Shown here one piece after another: positions 11,285-22,810 of a stretch of DNA of 64,000 bases. A program made the translations under genes and the position numbers. Numbering within the stretch: the first letter of the stretch is position 1; the number at the start of each line of letters is the position of its first letter. The notes under the pieces are model-generated. The model did no database searches, was not told the DNA's origin, and was given only the letters and a program-made list of their open reading frames with translations. Source of the stretch: Aselliscus stoliczkanus (Eukaryota > Chordata > Mammalia > Chiroptera > Hipposideridae); contig CM066731.1 in the NCBI GenBank assembly GCA_033961575.1, positions 82,171,501-82,235,500 on the forward strand, given 5' to 3'.

Positions 11285-11475
11285 GGATAGAGTCACCAGA
11301 TTTAACAAATTTTTATAAAAATACAAATGGCCATTTAAATTTGAATTTCAGATAAGCAATTCTTGAATTTTTAATATGTCGCATGCAATGTTTGAGATAT
11401 ACTTCAAAATTATTTATTGTTTATCTGAGCTTCATAGTTAGCTAGGCATTCTATATTTTAGCTGGCAACCTGAAC
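11285..11475. mobile_element. Palindromic MITE, MER53-like
   Basis: CACCAGATTTAACAAAT and TTTGAATTTCAGATAAGCAA on the left are mirrored on the right by TTGTTTATCTGAGCTTCATA and TAGCTGGCAACCTG. The two arms are imperfect reverse complements, and the length (about 190 bp) fits the MER53 class. Confidence 0.65.
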
Positions 11476-11576
11476 CTGGAAGCTTGGCAGCAGGGACTGT
11501 TGTGGCTTCTCCAAGAAAACCACAAAAGGGTCCCAAATAAAGACTAGCTATTGAACCCCAATGTCAGGTCACTTTC

Positions 11577-11735
11577 TTTTTTTTTTTTCAGGTTTATTTT
11601 ATTTATTTTTTTATCTGAGACATCCTCCCACCTGTCGGCAGCTCAGCAGCAGCTGGACATTGAACTGCTGTTGCTCAGAGCTCAGCTCGCACTCTTGAGT
11701 GAGCTCTTAACCAACTGAGCCACTCGGCTGGCCCT
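11577..11735 (-). mobile_element. Type-D short tRNA SINE
   Basis: Minus-strand head GGGCCAGCCGAGTGGCTCAG, then GGTTAAGAGCTCACTCAAGA and a CAGTTCAATGTCC box-B relic. It ends at the recurrent type-D junction just after ...AGGATGTCTCAG. AGGTCACT is duplicated at both ends. Confidence 0.85.
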
Positions 11736-12516
11736 AGGTCACTCTTGAAGCAGTCAAAGAAGGCTTTTTCTGCTTCTTTGTTCATATTCCCTTCCCTTTC
11801 ATTTTTTCCCCCATCCGTCATCAAGAGCTCTGGCTAGTGAGTGGGAGATAGGAGAGGGGAGAGTGCCTGGAGGAGATCACCACACCTACACCTTCAACCA
11901 CTGCAGGCTTCCTAGCTAGAGGAGGGAAACACTTCAAATGAAACGGAGCCTTTTGATTATCACCTGGACCAATCTACTGAACAAAAACTGTTCTTGTGAC
12001 TTAGAGGGACCAATGTGTGATACCTGACTAAGCAGGCATGCAGGGGTGGGGAAAGAGGCAAACCCTGGAGCCAGGTTGGAAAGATAGAGGCTGAAAGAAT
12101 AGAGTTGCTTTATGGTCTTGTTTTCATATCCATCTCTCTCTCCCACTAGTGTACTGTGGTTCATTTGTGTCCCCAGTGCCGGTGTTATGCAGTAGATGCT
12201 CAGTAAATGTTTAAATGTTGAATGATGAAAGCTTCTGTGTATCCACTCTTTTTTCTTTTCACCTACAGAACCTTTGAAGAGAGATTTCTTGGTATGTATA
12301 ACCCCTCCCAAACGTACTTTGGCTGTGGTAAGATTTTTGTTACAGAACATGTCAGGTATGATGATGCTCATAAGCTAAACTGGATTTGGAATCTTCTCTA
12401 GAACATTTAAATTGCAAATTTTAAGAAGCTAACAAATAACACACAAACAACAAAATTCCAGAAAAATCATAATATTTGGGTGGTTAACTATTAGATACAT
12501 CACTATAATACACTTT
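11736..12516. other. Intergenic DNA with an L2 3' end
   Basis: About 12145-12230 ends in GATGCTCAGTAAATGTTTAA and TGAATGATGAA, the L2 terminus. The rest is unassigned. Confidence 0.5.
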
Positions 12517-12961
12517 TTTTTTTTAAAGATTTTCTTGGGGAATTGAGGGAGGGGAACCAGTGAAGGGGAACAGACAAGTTACTGTCCTTTTGCTCTTCAG
12601 TCTAGTTGTGGAGGACATTGCTTCACTGGCCCACGTTGGTATCATCATTGCGCTCTTCTCGTGTGAGGCAAATCAGTTGCCGGCCTCTGGACGGCCGCTC
12701 ACAGTAGCTCTTGGCAGCTCACACCAGCTGCCAGCTGCTCACGCTGGCTGCCAGCCACTCACTGTAACCTATGGCAGCCCACTGCAGCACGGGCTGCAGC
12801 TATGCTGTCCCTGGGGACTCACAGCAGCCCAGCTCCAGTCAAGCTGATGTTCACCATCTTAGCTGTAGAGGGCAGTGTCACTGGCCCTCATATGTGGGAT
12901 CCGAACTGGAGCCACTGGCATGCCAAGCCAGCTCTTAACCAACGCGCCACTCAGCTGGCCC
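12517..12961 (-). mobile_element. Type-A tRNA SINE
   Basis: A tail with AAAGATTTTCTTGGGGAATT on the left, and on the right a head ending in GCGCCACTCAGCTGGCC. TACACTTTTT flanks both ends. The CTCF-like GCTGTAGAGGGCAGTG is at 12862-12877. Confidence 0.9.
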
Positions 12962-13795
12962 TACACTTTTTTTTTTTTAAACATTTTTTGGCTGTATTTT
13001 TTCCCCACATTATTGGCTTAATATCCTTGTGGTAGCGGGCTATTATGAGTCTGTTATTCTTGTTGATGTTCGCATTTTGTGGTCTAATCATCAAGACTGC
13101 AAATCTTTTTCAATATATTCATATGTTCACTGTTCTTCATTAAATTGGGTTGTTCAAACAACCTATTTATGCTCAAATTGTATTTCTTCCTCTTAATGAA
13201 ATGCTGCTTTTGGCATGACCTGATTCTTATAATCTTTCTCCATTCTCTTGACATTTTCATTATTTGTATTTTCTTAGTTGTGATTCTTTTCCTTAACTTC
13301 ATGCTTTAGTCCATCAGACTTTTTAGCTTCTGTAGTGATAGAACAAGAGAATATTTGACATTTTGTAGCTTCTTCTAGCCTTTTTTTTTTTTTCAGTGTT
13401 TGTCTGGGGCTTCAACTGAAATGTTTCTTTCTTAAGTCATTTGAATTTTGTACAATCAATCATTCTGAAAAAATATGCAAAATTAATCAGAAGTAAAAGC
13501 ATGATCAAGAGCAATTAAAATGCACTTAAAAAATTGCTGAAATGTTGTTTGTGTTGAGTTCCACATTGTAGAAGCAAATGACTCTTCTGCCACACAGAGT
13601 GGTCTATGTGTAGGGGTTTAGTTACTGTGAAATACATTTTCTTCTTTTCCTTCTTTTCTGTGTCTGTGGTAACAGTTTCATCTGGAATTACCAGACTTCA
13701 TCATAATAGGAGGATCAGATACTCTCAGGATGACCTGCTTAGCTGGGACAATAAACTACGAAAGGTGTCACATGAGCAGTGAAGTGGCCTTTCTT
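12962..13795. other. AT-rich intergenic DNA, possible LINE relic
   Basis: Minus-strand text at 13084-13302 is Lys/Arg-rich and could be an old LINE ORF1 remnant, but no diagnostic motif is visible. No gene is called. Confidence 0.35.
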
Positions 13796-14217
13796 TTTTT
13801 AAAAAAAAGATTTTATTGGGGAATTGGGGGAGGAGGAGAACAGGCAAGTTGCTGTCTTTTTGTTCTTCAGTCTAGTTGCGGAGGATGTTGGTTCACTGTT
13901 GGTATCATCATTGCGCTCTTCCCCAATGAGGCAGATCGGTCGCCAGCCTCTGGATGGTCGCTCACCTTGGCTATTGGCAGCTCACACTGGCTGCCGGCCG
14001 CTCACGCTGGCTGCCAGCCACTCACTGTAGCCTATGGCAGCCCACTACAGCAGGGGCTGAAGCCTACACCGTTGCTGGGGCTCGCACAGCCCAACTCCAG
14101 GTGGAGCTGTTGTTAGCTATAGAGGGCAGTGTCACTGGCCCTCATATGTGGGATCCGAACCGGGGCCGCTGGCATCCCAAAACCAGCTCTTAACCAGTGC
14201 GCCACTCGGCCGGCCCT
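13796..14217 (-). mobile_element. Type-A tRNA SINE
   Basis: AAGATTTTATTGGGGAATTG tail and GCCACTCGGCCGGCCC head (plus-strand view). CCTTTCTTT duplicates at both ends. The CTCF-like core is GCTATAGAGGGCAGTG at 14116-14131. Confidence 0.9.
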
Positions 14218-14285
14218 GGAATGACCTTTCTTTGCAGAGAAAAGTTGACAAGCTATATAAAATAGATGAGCACTGACTCCAAGTC

Positions 14286-15390
14286 TGGTGTGAATTGGTC
14301 TAACCTTGTTGGAAAGCAGTATTGTTAAAAGCCTTAAAAATATTTATATTCCCCTCAAACATACACACATTCCTATACTTTGATATACTAATTGGACCTT
14401 GGGGAATTACTCTTAAGGAAATACTCCCAAAAATAAAAAAAGTGTTATGCACAAAGGTATTAACAATATATTCCCAACAAAAAACTACTTGGAATGACCT
14501 GCTCCAACAAGAAATGATTGGTTATCTAAATCATAAAACATAAACTTGATGGATATTATTACTATCAAAATTTTTTTTAAAAAAGATTTTATTGGGGAAT
14601 TGGGGAAGGGAACAGTGTTAGGGAATTTGGAAAGGGAAACATTCTATTTTCCTAGGACCCACGGCTCCAAGTCAAGTCACTGTCTATCAGTCTTAGTTGT
14701 GGAAGGCGCAGTTCAGCTCCAAATCCAGTTGCCGTTTTCAATCTAGTTGAGGGGGGCGCAGCCCACAATCCCATGTGGGAGTCAAACTGGCAAACTTGTT
14801 GTTAAGAGCACGCATTTTAACCAACTGAGCCACCCAGCCAACCCTACTATTGAAATTTATAGAAGCATTGTTATATGATGCAAAATAGTTCTTACATAAT
14901 GTTAAGCCAAAAAAAGAGCAAGATACAAAATTATATATGCATTTTTATTTTGGCCATATTATAATAATTCCTATGGTCAGAAAAATTCTGGGATATACTG
15001 TAATACTCTATAAATGTGTACATTATACATATAATGAACATTCTCCCATGTCAATAAATATGGATCCATGATATCAGTTTTAAGAATTGCATGGTATTCC
15101 ATTGCATGTATGAACAAAAATTTAATCAACTTCCTATTTTAAGACATTGAGATTGTTTTCAATCTTTGCCTGTTTAAAATATATTACAATGAACAACCTT
15201 GCACATTAATCTTTAGCCCGTTTTCTATTTCCTCAGGATAAATTCCTAGAAGTGGAATTGCTAGGTCAAAGTCATTTTTAGGACTTTTGAAACTTATTGC
15301 TAAATGACCTCCCTGGGAGACTATAAATGTATACTCCCACCAGCAGTGTTTGAGTGTATGCCCTTTTCCTGGTGCCTTTGTAATACCACC
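14286..15390 (+). mobile_element. Old L1 (L1M-like) 3' region, split by a SINE
   Basis: TTGGAAAGCAGTATTGTTAA, TACTCTTAAGGAAATACTCC and, after the SINE, ACATAATGTTAAGCCAAAAA and CCTAGAAGTGGAATTGCTAG follow the order of an ancient L1 3' end and 3'UTR. The SINE at 14574-14844 splits it. Confidence 0.6.
14574..14844 (-). mobile_element. SINE, type C
   Basis: Minus-strand head GGGTTGGCTGGGTGGCTCAG with a body ATTGAACTGCG/CTTGGAGC-like and a tail GATTTTATTGGGGAATTGGG. The TSD is TACTAT(C/T)(A/G)AAATTT at 14560 and 14845. Confidence 0.85.
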
Positions 15391-16010
15391 TCATTCATTT
15401 GCTTTAAAATTGAGAAAATAACTTAAGAGAATATGCCTGTAACAGATTAGAAACTTATTAAAGTTTTTATTATGCAATCCCACCTTGCTATAATGTTAAT
15501 AGTGGCTAACATTTATTGTGCAATTACCAGGCCCAGACACTTTTGTAATCCTCCGGATAATTCTATGAGATAGGCACTATCATCAACCCACTTCACATGT
15601 ATGGAAAATGAGGAACAGAGATGCTAACACATACCAAGGTAATGAAAAGATGAGCTAAGATTTGAACCCAGGCCACAGTTTACACCAAGCTGCACATTCC
15701 TCCCTTGAAGATTCCTGCTGAGATGTTCATAAGCACCCAGTGAGACCATTCAGTTCAGGACTCCCTGGAAATCCCTCTAGGTCATATCTGAGAATAGGGT
15801 TCAGTTTAGGCAGAAGTCTCAAAGAGGACCATTTAGAACATGCCAAGCATCTGCATCAGAGAGTGAGGCAGACCTTCTCCGCAGGATCTGCTAAGAGAGT
15901 ACAAAGCTAGCCTGCCAGTTTTAGCCCACTGGTCACACCAGGCTGAAGAGTCAGGAGAAAAGGGTTATTTTGAAGGGAGCTGGGTCGTATGATGTGCCCA
16001 CCCCCTGGGT
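15391..16010. other. Intergenic DNA with a MIR
   Basis: A minus-oriented MIR is at about 15498-15685 (TAACATTTATTGTGCAATTA ... GGAAAATGAGGAACAGAGAT). The remainder is unassigned. Confidence 0.6.
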
Positions 16011-16130
16011 AAGGTGACCAATCCTTCCTTGTTTGTCTGAGGCTGTCCCAGTTTTAGCACTGAAAGCTCTGTATCTGGGAAAATCTTGTAGTCTTGGGCA
16101 AACTGGGACAGTCGGGCACCATATCCCTGG
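16011..16130. mobile_element. Short MITE-like element with inverted ends
   Basis: GGTGACCAATCCTTCCTTGT on the left and CAAACTGGGACAGTCGGGCA on the right resemble the terminal repeats of a MER-type DNA element. Family name uncertain. Confidence 0.4.
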
Positions 16131-17486
16131 GGGAAGGTTCTGGCACTTCCCTGTCACTTCAAGACAAGTAAGTGTGAGAGGGTTTGAGGGTTCACCCTGG
16201 AGCCATAGGCCTGGGGCACAGCTACCTCTCATGCATCACACACCCAGAGGACCCCTTGCCAGGTCACACTGTGGTGCCTCCTCCCCCATCCTCTCTCCCA
16301 GTAGGTCTGACCTCTGATGATTCAAAACCCTGCTAGTGAGTATGGGGCCTGGGGGCCGTGCTGGTAGAGAAAAGAGGCCAACGACAGGGACCCCCTCCCT
16401 ACCTCATCCCTCCTTCTAAGCCTCAGCTTGTGGGAGGAGGGAGCAGAAACTAAAACATCTAACACAATTTAGAGGTTATTATTACACTGACTAGGACATT
16501 GTAGGCACTGAAATGAGACTTGAAAGGGCCCAGAAGCATGATGGGAGGGTTGGGAGGTGGTCCCAGGGGATAGGGAAAGATGATTGCGGAGGGCAGTCTG
16601 CTTTATGATTGCACACTGCTGGGTCCAACCCTTTCAATAACAGGGTTACATGGAGTAGACTCTGTGGACCCCACCCAGTGCCCTGCTCCTCTCAAGGAGG
16701 GGTGGGTGCAACCACAGCTGCTGCCAGTTCTACTGTCTAAGGGGTAGGGGTGGGAGCCAAGAACCCAGGGTCCCCTCACTGCCTACTGTCCATCAGGCTG
16801 TGTGGCAGGAGACTTTCCCCACCCTGGAATCCATCCCCCCCACCCAAATGGAGCATCTCAGCCCTCCAAACTGCCAGAGCTCATCCTTGCCCTTTCCCAA
16901 GCAGCTACAGTAATAAATGATAGCATGTTATATATGGAAGATACTCTAATAACTTTTTAGGCATTGTCTTCTCTTGTGCTTATAATTTACCTGGGAGGTA
17001 AAATCATCCTCATTTTTCGGAGACTCAGGGAGGTTAACTAGCAGAGGTGACTTGAAACCAGCTCCAGCTCCATCTACAGCTCATGCTCAATTCATTGTTC
17101 TGTTGGGCTTCCTCGCTCTTACCTGGAAGAGACAGCTTCCTGCTGGCACAGCGGCAGCCGAGCTGTGTTTCCATGATTCCCACTTGAAACTTGGAACGTG
17201 CTTTTGCTTGGAAACACCACGATAAAGGGTTCTTCGTCTCCACTGTGGTTACTTATTGGTTAAGTCGCCCTTTGTGACCTGGCCTGGGGTTCTAACCACA
17301 CTTGATCACGTGATTTCCCTGGAAAAAAGCACATCCTGAGTTCTAAATAGCAAATTCTAAACACACTGTTAGAACACAGCTTATTTGTGAGTTAGGGAAT
17401 GTCTGCCTGTAAACTGTTTTATTTTGTGTGACAAGAAAAATAAGCTGGGCTCTTGACTTTTACTATTTGGGTTGTTGGTTCAAAAT
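16131..17486. other. Intergenic DNA with a MIR
   Basis: A minus-oriented MIR is at about 16920-17085 (CATTTTTCGGAGACTCAGGG). No gene or other element is recognised. Confidence 0.5.
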
Positions 17487-17497
17487 AACATAGAAGC

Positions 17498-17632
17498 GGG
17501 CTGGCTGAGTGGCACGGTGGTTGGGAGCTGGCTTGGGAGGCCAGCGGCCCGGGTTGGGATCCCACATATGAGGGCCAGTGACACTGCCCTCTTAAAAAAC
17601 AAACAAACAAACAAACAAACAAACAAACAAAC
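17498..17632 (+). mobile_element. Head-only type-A SINE with (AAAC)n tail
   Basis: The head GGGCTGGCTGAGTGGCACGG and box-B-like GGTTGGGATCC stop right after CACTGCCCTCTT, where (AAAC)n begins. An 11-bp duplication AACATAGAAGC flanks it (17487-17497, 17633-17643). About 300 bp of the usual body are missing. Confidence 0.9.
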
Positions 17633-17754
17633 AACATAGAAGCTGTGGAGCTGCTCCACAGGTGTTCTTCTTCTAGGGCATCATTAATTTGAATTTTTAA
17701 ATCTCTTTCAAGAGTTTGTGAATATGGTCTGATGAAAACATCTAGTGTATTGAG

Positions 17755-17920
17755 TAAAGCCTGGGTTAGGAGTCAGATGATGTGGGTCAGTCCTGCCTTA
17801 ACTAGTTGTGTGACCTTGGGTGAGTCACTTTACCTCTCTAGGTGTGTGACTTCCATCTGTAAAATAAGAGGTTACATTAGAAGATCCCCAGGTTCCCTTC
17901 CTGTTCTCAGGTTCTATGAA
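17755..17920 (+). mobile_element. MIR SINE
   Basis: GTTGTGTGACCTTGGGTGAG, then TTTACCTCTCTAGGTGTG and ATCTGTAAAATAAGAGG: the MIR core and 3' part. Confidence 0.8.
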
Positions 17921-19634
17921 ACACAAACAGCCTCAGGTGCAGAATTGCAAATGAGGGAGGGGTCTGTTCCAAAATCAAGTTTCTTTCTTTTACTTCCCTT
18001 TGTAATTAAAAAAAATCTCTGAATAGTGGTGTTCTCCTTAAGCCATGGCAAAAGAGGAAAAGGGAAACTCAGGTTCTTTTGTGTTAAATGGAGCATTTAA
18101 TTATGGATAAGCAAAAAGATATGTGATGGGCCTTTTTCTCAGTTGGATGTTCAGCTAATAGATCAGTAGATCCTGGCATCTGAGTGACAACCTGCATTGA
18201 AAAGGGCGGAACTTGGCTCTCCTGCCCTTCCAGCTGTGAGAGCTTGAAAGGGAAGCTATGGGGGGAATGTCTTTCATTTCCCCCTGGAAGCTGGGAGAAT
18301 GTTCAGTTTAACATTGCCAACTGAGCAGTGTGGGCTTGTGTCTAAATGAAGCCTTTTTCCTTGGACATCTTTCAGGCCTCAATATTCCCTTTGGCACCCC
18401 CAACCCCTTGGAACAAAGCCTAATGTAAAGTCTGGGTGCTACTCAGACCAGCCTGGGAAAGAATTCATTTAATAATGGCAGAAAGGCCTTGATACTTCTT
18501 CAATACCTTTTTTTTTTTTTTTCAAAAAGCTAGGATTTTATTTGTTTACGTGTTTGTTTTTACCTTATCTCTTTCAACTAAAATGGCTTACAGCAAGCAC
18601 ACTTACAACAAAACGCTCCTGGGAAAACAAAAACAGAGGTAGAAATTAAGGCTCAGGAACATAGAAATAGAAAATCAAGATCAGGTAACAGAAGAGTACA
18701 GATGTATGTACTACAAAGGCCAAAGAGATGTTAAAGCTGAAATTCAAATTTAGCTTGCAAAAATTTTCCTAGTGTCAAAGCAAGAATGGGCTACACAGAT
18801 AGTTGTACACTTCTTCATGTTAGGGAAAGGGAAAGGGCTCTGGTTACTCAGAGGAATGTCCTCTTGTCCATTCACGTAATAAACACCTATTAAATGCTCA
18901 CATGTGCCAGGCACTCTTTGAGGTAGAAGGGAAAGGGCTGTACTCAACCCTCAGGAACTCAGCATCTAAGAGGGGCCTGGATTAGGAATACTTGTGTGCC
19001 TACTACGTGTCAGGTACTATGCATTTATTATGTATTGTACACTATGCATTTTTGTTCAATGGTTATATTACAAATGCTCATTCAAGTAGACATTATTATC
19101 TCCTTTTCACAGATAAGAAAACAGACCCTCAGAGTCTCTTCCCACAGCTGGTAATTACTGAAATTGGGATTAAAATCAAAGGCCATTCTCTTTTTTATTT
19201 GGCAGTATGCTGCCAGTGGTCTCCCTAACATCCATTATTCATCCCCCCCTTCTCTTTCCTATGAGAACCTCAACTATATTTAGTTATTTACAGTCCACAA
19301 AAAACAGCTTATGTGGGCCAAAGGATGATGACCCCATTTGCAACTCTTGTGGGGCAGATAGGAAGATTGATTAATTTAAACTGATCACAGTTATCCTTTA
19401 TGCTTGCCAGCGATTGATTTAAGAGCCTGGGCTTACACCAACCAATACATGACACTCTCCTGGTGACCGCCTTAGGTCTAGGATGATGTAAGTGGGCATG
19501 ATAGGACTGAAGGAGGGGTCATCGATTCCATGTTGTGGGGGCGGGGGATACATTTATCTTTCTTGCTTGTTAGAAACAAACTAGTAGGTGCACTGTTGTT
19601 GGCAGTCTTTGTGTGACTCTAGGGGAAGCAGACT
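17921..19634. other. Intergenic DNA with MIR/L2 relics
   Basis: L2-like text is at about 18860-18975 (TGTGCCAGGCACTCTTTGAG) and a minus MIR at about 18985-19190 (TTTTCACAGATAAGAAAACA). A T-run is at 18508-18524. Otherwise unassigned. Confidence 0.5.
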
Positions 19635-19790
19635 TATTTTTTATTTATTTATATTTAGCCAAGCCATCCTGCCACCTGTTGGCAGCTCATCGGCAGCTCA
19701 GCTCGGGCTGGGAATCAAACCGGCAACCCTGTTGCTCAGAGCTCTCACTCTTGAGTGAGCTCTTAACCAACTGAGCCACTCGGCGGGCCC
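19635..19790 (-). mobile_element. Type-D short tRNA SINE
   Basis: Plus-strand view: AGCCATCCTGCCACCTGTTG, GAATCAAACCGGCAACCC (box B) and TGAGCCACTCGGCGGGCCC (head). GAAGC(A/T)GACT is duplicated at 19625 and 19792. Confidence 0.85.
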
Positions 19791-19794
19791 TGAA

Positions 19795-21012
19795 GCTGAC
19801 TATTCTGATACCAAGTGTTGTGACGCCAACTGGTACTGCCATCCAATTCTCCAGACACAACGCAAATCCCACCTGCAGTTAGTGCAGACTCCACAAACTA
19901 AAGGCCATGGTCCCAGCAAGACTGCAGGTGAGGGCTCAGCCACGTGCACTTCTGACCAACTGGCTACAAATCTCTGGTGTTCCTACACCAAACCCCAGGT
20001 TCAACAATTTGATAGAATGACACACAGAACTCAGGAAAGCATTATACTACGATTATAATTCTATTACAAAGGCTATAAATCAGAATCATAAGGCAAGGTC
20101 TGGGAGGGTCCTGAACAGAGAGTATCTGTGTCCTCTCCCCAGGGAATCAGGGCACATCACCCTCCCAGCACATCAGGAAGCTCAGCTGAACTTAAACTTC
20201 AGCATCCAGGGTATTTTTTTTTTAAAGGTGGTGATCTTTTTTTTTTTTAAAGATTTTTATTGGGGAATTGGGAGAGGGGAACAGCATTGGGGAATCAGGG
20301 AAGGGGAACGGACAAGTTGCCGTCCTTTTGCTCTTCAGTCTAGTTGTGGAGGACATTGCTGCACTGGCCCATGTTGGTATTATCATTGCGCTCTTCCTGG
20401 GTGAGGCAGATCGGTCGCTGGCCTCTGGACGGCCGCTCACAGTAGCTCTTGGCAGCTCCCACCGGCTGCCGGCCACTCACACTGGCTGCGGGCCACTCAC
20501 AGTAGCTTATGGCAGCCCACTCTGCAGCCTTCGCCGGCGACTCACAGCAGCCCAGCTTCAGGTGGAACTGTTGTTTAACATCTTAGCTGTAGAGGGCCAT
20601 GTCACTGGCCCTCATGTGGGATCCGAACCGGGACCCTGCTGCTCAGAGCTGGCGTCCCAAGCCAGCTCTTTACTAACGCACCACTCAGCCGGGGTTTTTA
20701 TTAGGATTTCATTATGTGGGTGTGATTGATTACACAGTGGCCACAGGATTGAACTCAATCTCTAGCTCCCCTCCGTTCCCTGGAGGTGGGGCTGGCTCAA
20801 AACCCCAACCCTTTCATCACAAGGTTGGTCTTTCAGGAGACCAGCCCCATCCTGAGCCATCTCATTCACATCAACTCAAGTTGAATTCAAGGGGCCTGTG
20901 GAAAACAAAGACACTCCTGTCACTCAGGAGAGAGTTTTGGAAGCTGTGTGCCAAGAACCTAGGTCAGAGGCCACGTACAATCTTTATTCTACAAACCTTC
21001 AGACAAACCTCT
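19795..21012 (-). mobile_element. ERVL-type LTR repeat, antisense, split by a SINE
   Basis: TTTGATAGAATGACACACAG, GGCAAGGTCTGGGAGGGTCC, GATTTCATTATGTGGGTGTG and CACTCCTGTCACTCAGGAGA appear in the order of a common mammalian ERV LTR read backwards, with AATAAA on the minus strand near the right end. The SINE at about 20221-20693 interrupts it. Confidence 0.55.
20221..20693 (-). mobile_element. Type-A tRNA SINE
   Basis: Full tail, 20-bp units and head are present. The CTCF-like core is altered here to GCTGTAGAGGGCCATG (20585-20600). An extra GGGACCCTGCTGCTCAGAGC segment lies near the head and resembles the type-D family. Confidence 0.88.
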
Positions 21013-21312
21013 TGGAGAAAAGTACTGGTAGGAGAACAGGAGAGAAACAAAGCTGAAGGCCTATAAACTGCTCCTTTTGCCCACCTTACTTTGGACTCTG
21101 AAATATGGGATAGTGCCTTTCCTCACTGGTTAAGCCAGTTTCAGTGTTTTTGTCACTTGCAGCTAATTGATCTTATAGCTGTTACTGTGCTTTGAGTTGC
21201 AGGAAACAGAAAACCCTACTAAAAGTAACTTAAACAACCATAACTTTTATTATTCCATGTAATAAATAGCCTACAAGTAAAAACAATCCTAGAGTTTTCA
21301 CTTTCACTCTGA

Positions 21313-21718
21313 GCTGGGACTCGGTGAGGTGAGGAAAATTTTGTCTAGGGTGCAAAATTTAAAGGGGTACAAAAAGAAATTCAGTATTAAGTTAAATAAT
21401 ATTTAATGCAGCATTTTAAAAAATGAAAATGAATGCAGAAATTCACAATGAACAAAATAGCAAAAATAGACAGGATCAGTATTACTAATTTTTTCTTCTG
21501 TCTCAGGCTTCAATATGTTTCAGCATGGTATTATTATTGTTCCTGTCTTTATTAAAATTTTTGATATTTTGTTCACTGTAGATTTTTTGTATTAACTTTT
21601 ATTTTTTAAATATGGCATTAAATATTATTTATTTCTATTACTAAGATTTTTGATGCCTGCTTTAATTTTGCACCCTAGGCAAGTGCTTCACTCACCTCAC
21701 CCTTGTCCTAGCCCTGTT
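21313..21718. mobile_element. Palindromic DNA transposon (hAT-like MITE)
   Basis: The left arm (GGTGAGGTGAGGAAAA, TCTAGGGTGCAAAATTTAAA, AATAATATTTAATGC, AACAAAATAGCAAAAA) reappears in reverse complement on the right arm. The arms pair imperfectly over about 180 bp each around a short centre near 21510. There is no transposase coding. Confidence 0.75.
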
Positions 21719-22071
21719 TTCACCATTCCATCTTCAACCTCAGATTTAGAACTTTCATTGTTGTAAAGTGACGACTGCTACAATTCTAGGAACAACAGCA
21801 TCAGACAGAAACAGAGGAATATTTTGTTTTGTTTTATTCTGTGCGTCTTTTCCATAAGCAAGAAAAGCTTTCCCAGAAGCCCTTAGCAGACTTTCCATAT
21901 TGGTCAGAATTGTACCACATGCCCACATCTACACTGGTCGCTAACAAGGATGATAGAGGATCCATACTTGGCTTAGAGCAATCGAGGTCTATACCTGGGG
22001 AGAGTACCACCTTCCCAGACCACATGGCCTGTGGAGGTTGGAGCCTAATCAAGCTCAGGGCTTGACACGCT
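21719..22071. other. Unassigned intergenic DNA
   Basis: No recognised repeat or gene. Confidence 0.45.
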
Positions 22072-22486
22072 CTGTTAGTCTTCTAGGGCTGCCATAACCA
22101 AATATCACAGACTGGCTGGCTTACACAACAGAGATTTATTTTTCATAGTTCTGGAGCCTGGAAATCCAAGGTTCTGGCTGATTTGGTTTCTGGTGAGAAC
22201 GCTCTTCCTGGCTTGCAGACAGCTGCCTTCTCTCTATGTCCTCACCTGGACTTTCCTAGGTGTGTTGGGGGAAAAGGGAGAGGGAGAGGGAGAGCTCTCT
22301 GGTGTCTCTCATAAGGACAGTAATCCTATGGGACCAGGGCCTCAACCTTATGACCTGACCTCATTTAAACCTTAATTACTCCCTTACAGGCTCAATCTCC
22401 AAATATGGCCACAGGGAGGTTAGAGTTTCAACATATGAATTGGTGTGTGTGTGTGTGGGGGGGCGGAACACATCAGTTTATAACAC
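22072..22486 (-). mobile_element. MaLR-type LTR, antisense
   Basis: CTTCTAGGGCTGCCATAACC, ATTTTTCATAGTTCTGGAGC and GTTTCAACATATGAATTGG are the reverse of the LTR type at 3831-4192. Short GT and GGGAGA runs are inside it. Confidence 0.75.
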
Positions 22487-22691
22487 ATGCTATACAAAGT
22501 TCAAAACCAAGCCACACTAATCTATATGTTGTTGGAAGTCAGGAGGTGTCATCATTGGGGAGGTGGGAGGGAGGAGTGATTGGAAGGGGGCCCAGGCAGC
22601 TTGTGGGACACAAGTGATTTTTCCATTTCTTAACCTGGATATGGTTCACAGGTGTACTCATCACCAAGCTGTATGCTCATGGTTTGTGCAG

Positions 22692-22810
22692 TTTTCTGTT
22701 TGTAGATTATACCCCGTATTACCTGGGAGCTTGTTAGAGATGCAGAATCTCATGTCCCACCGTCTGAATCAGAAACTGCATTTTAACGAGATGGCCAGCT
22801 GATGCTCTCA
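22692..22810 (+). mobile_element. MER5-like MITE fragment
   Basis: TACCTGGGAGCTTGTTAGAG, GCAGAATCTCATGTCCCACC and GAATCAGAAACTGCATTTTA follow the MER5A consensus. Confidence 0.75.

Noticed and set aside
13084..13302. Lys/Arg-rich small protein
   Set aside because: AT-rich composition explains it; no start context or conservation evidence. A LINE relic is as likely.
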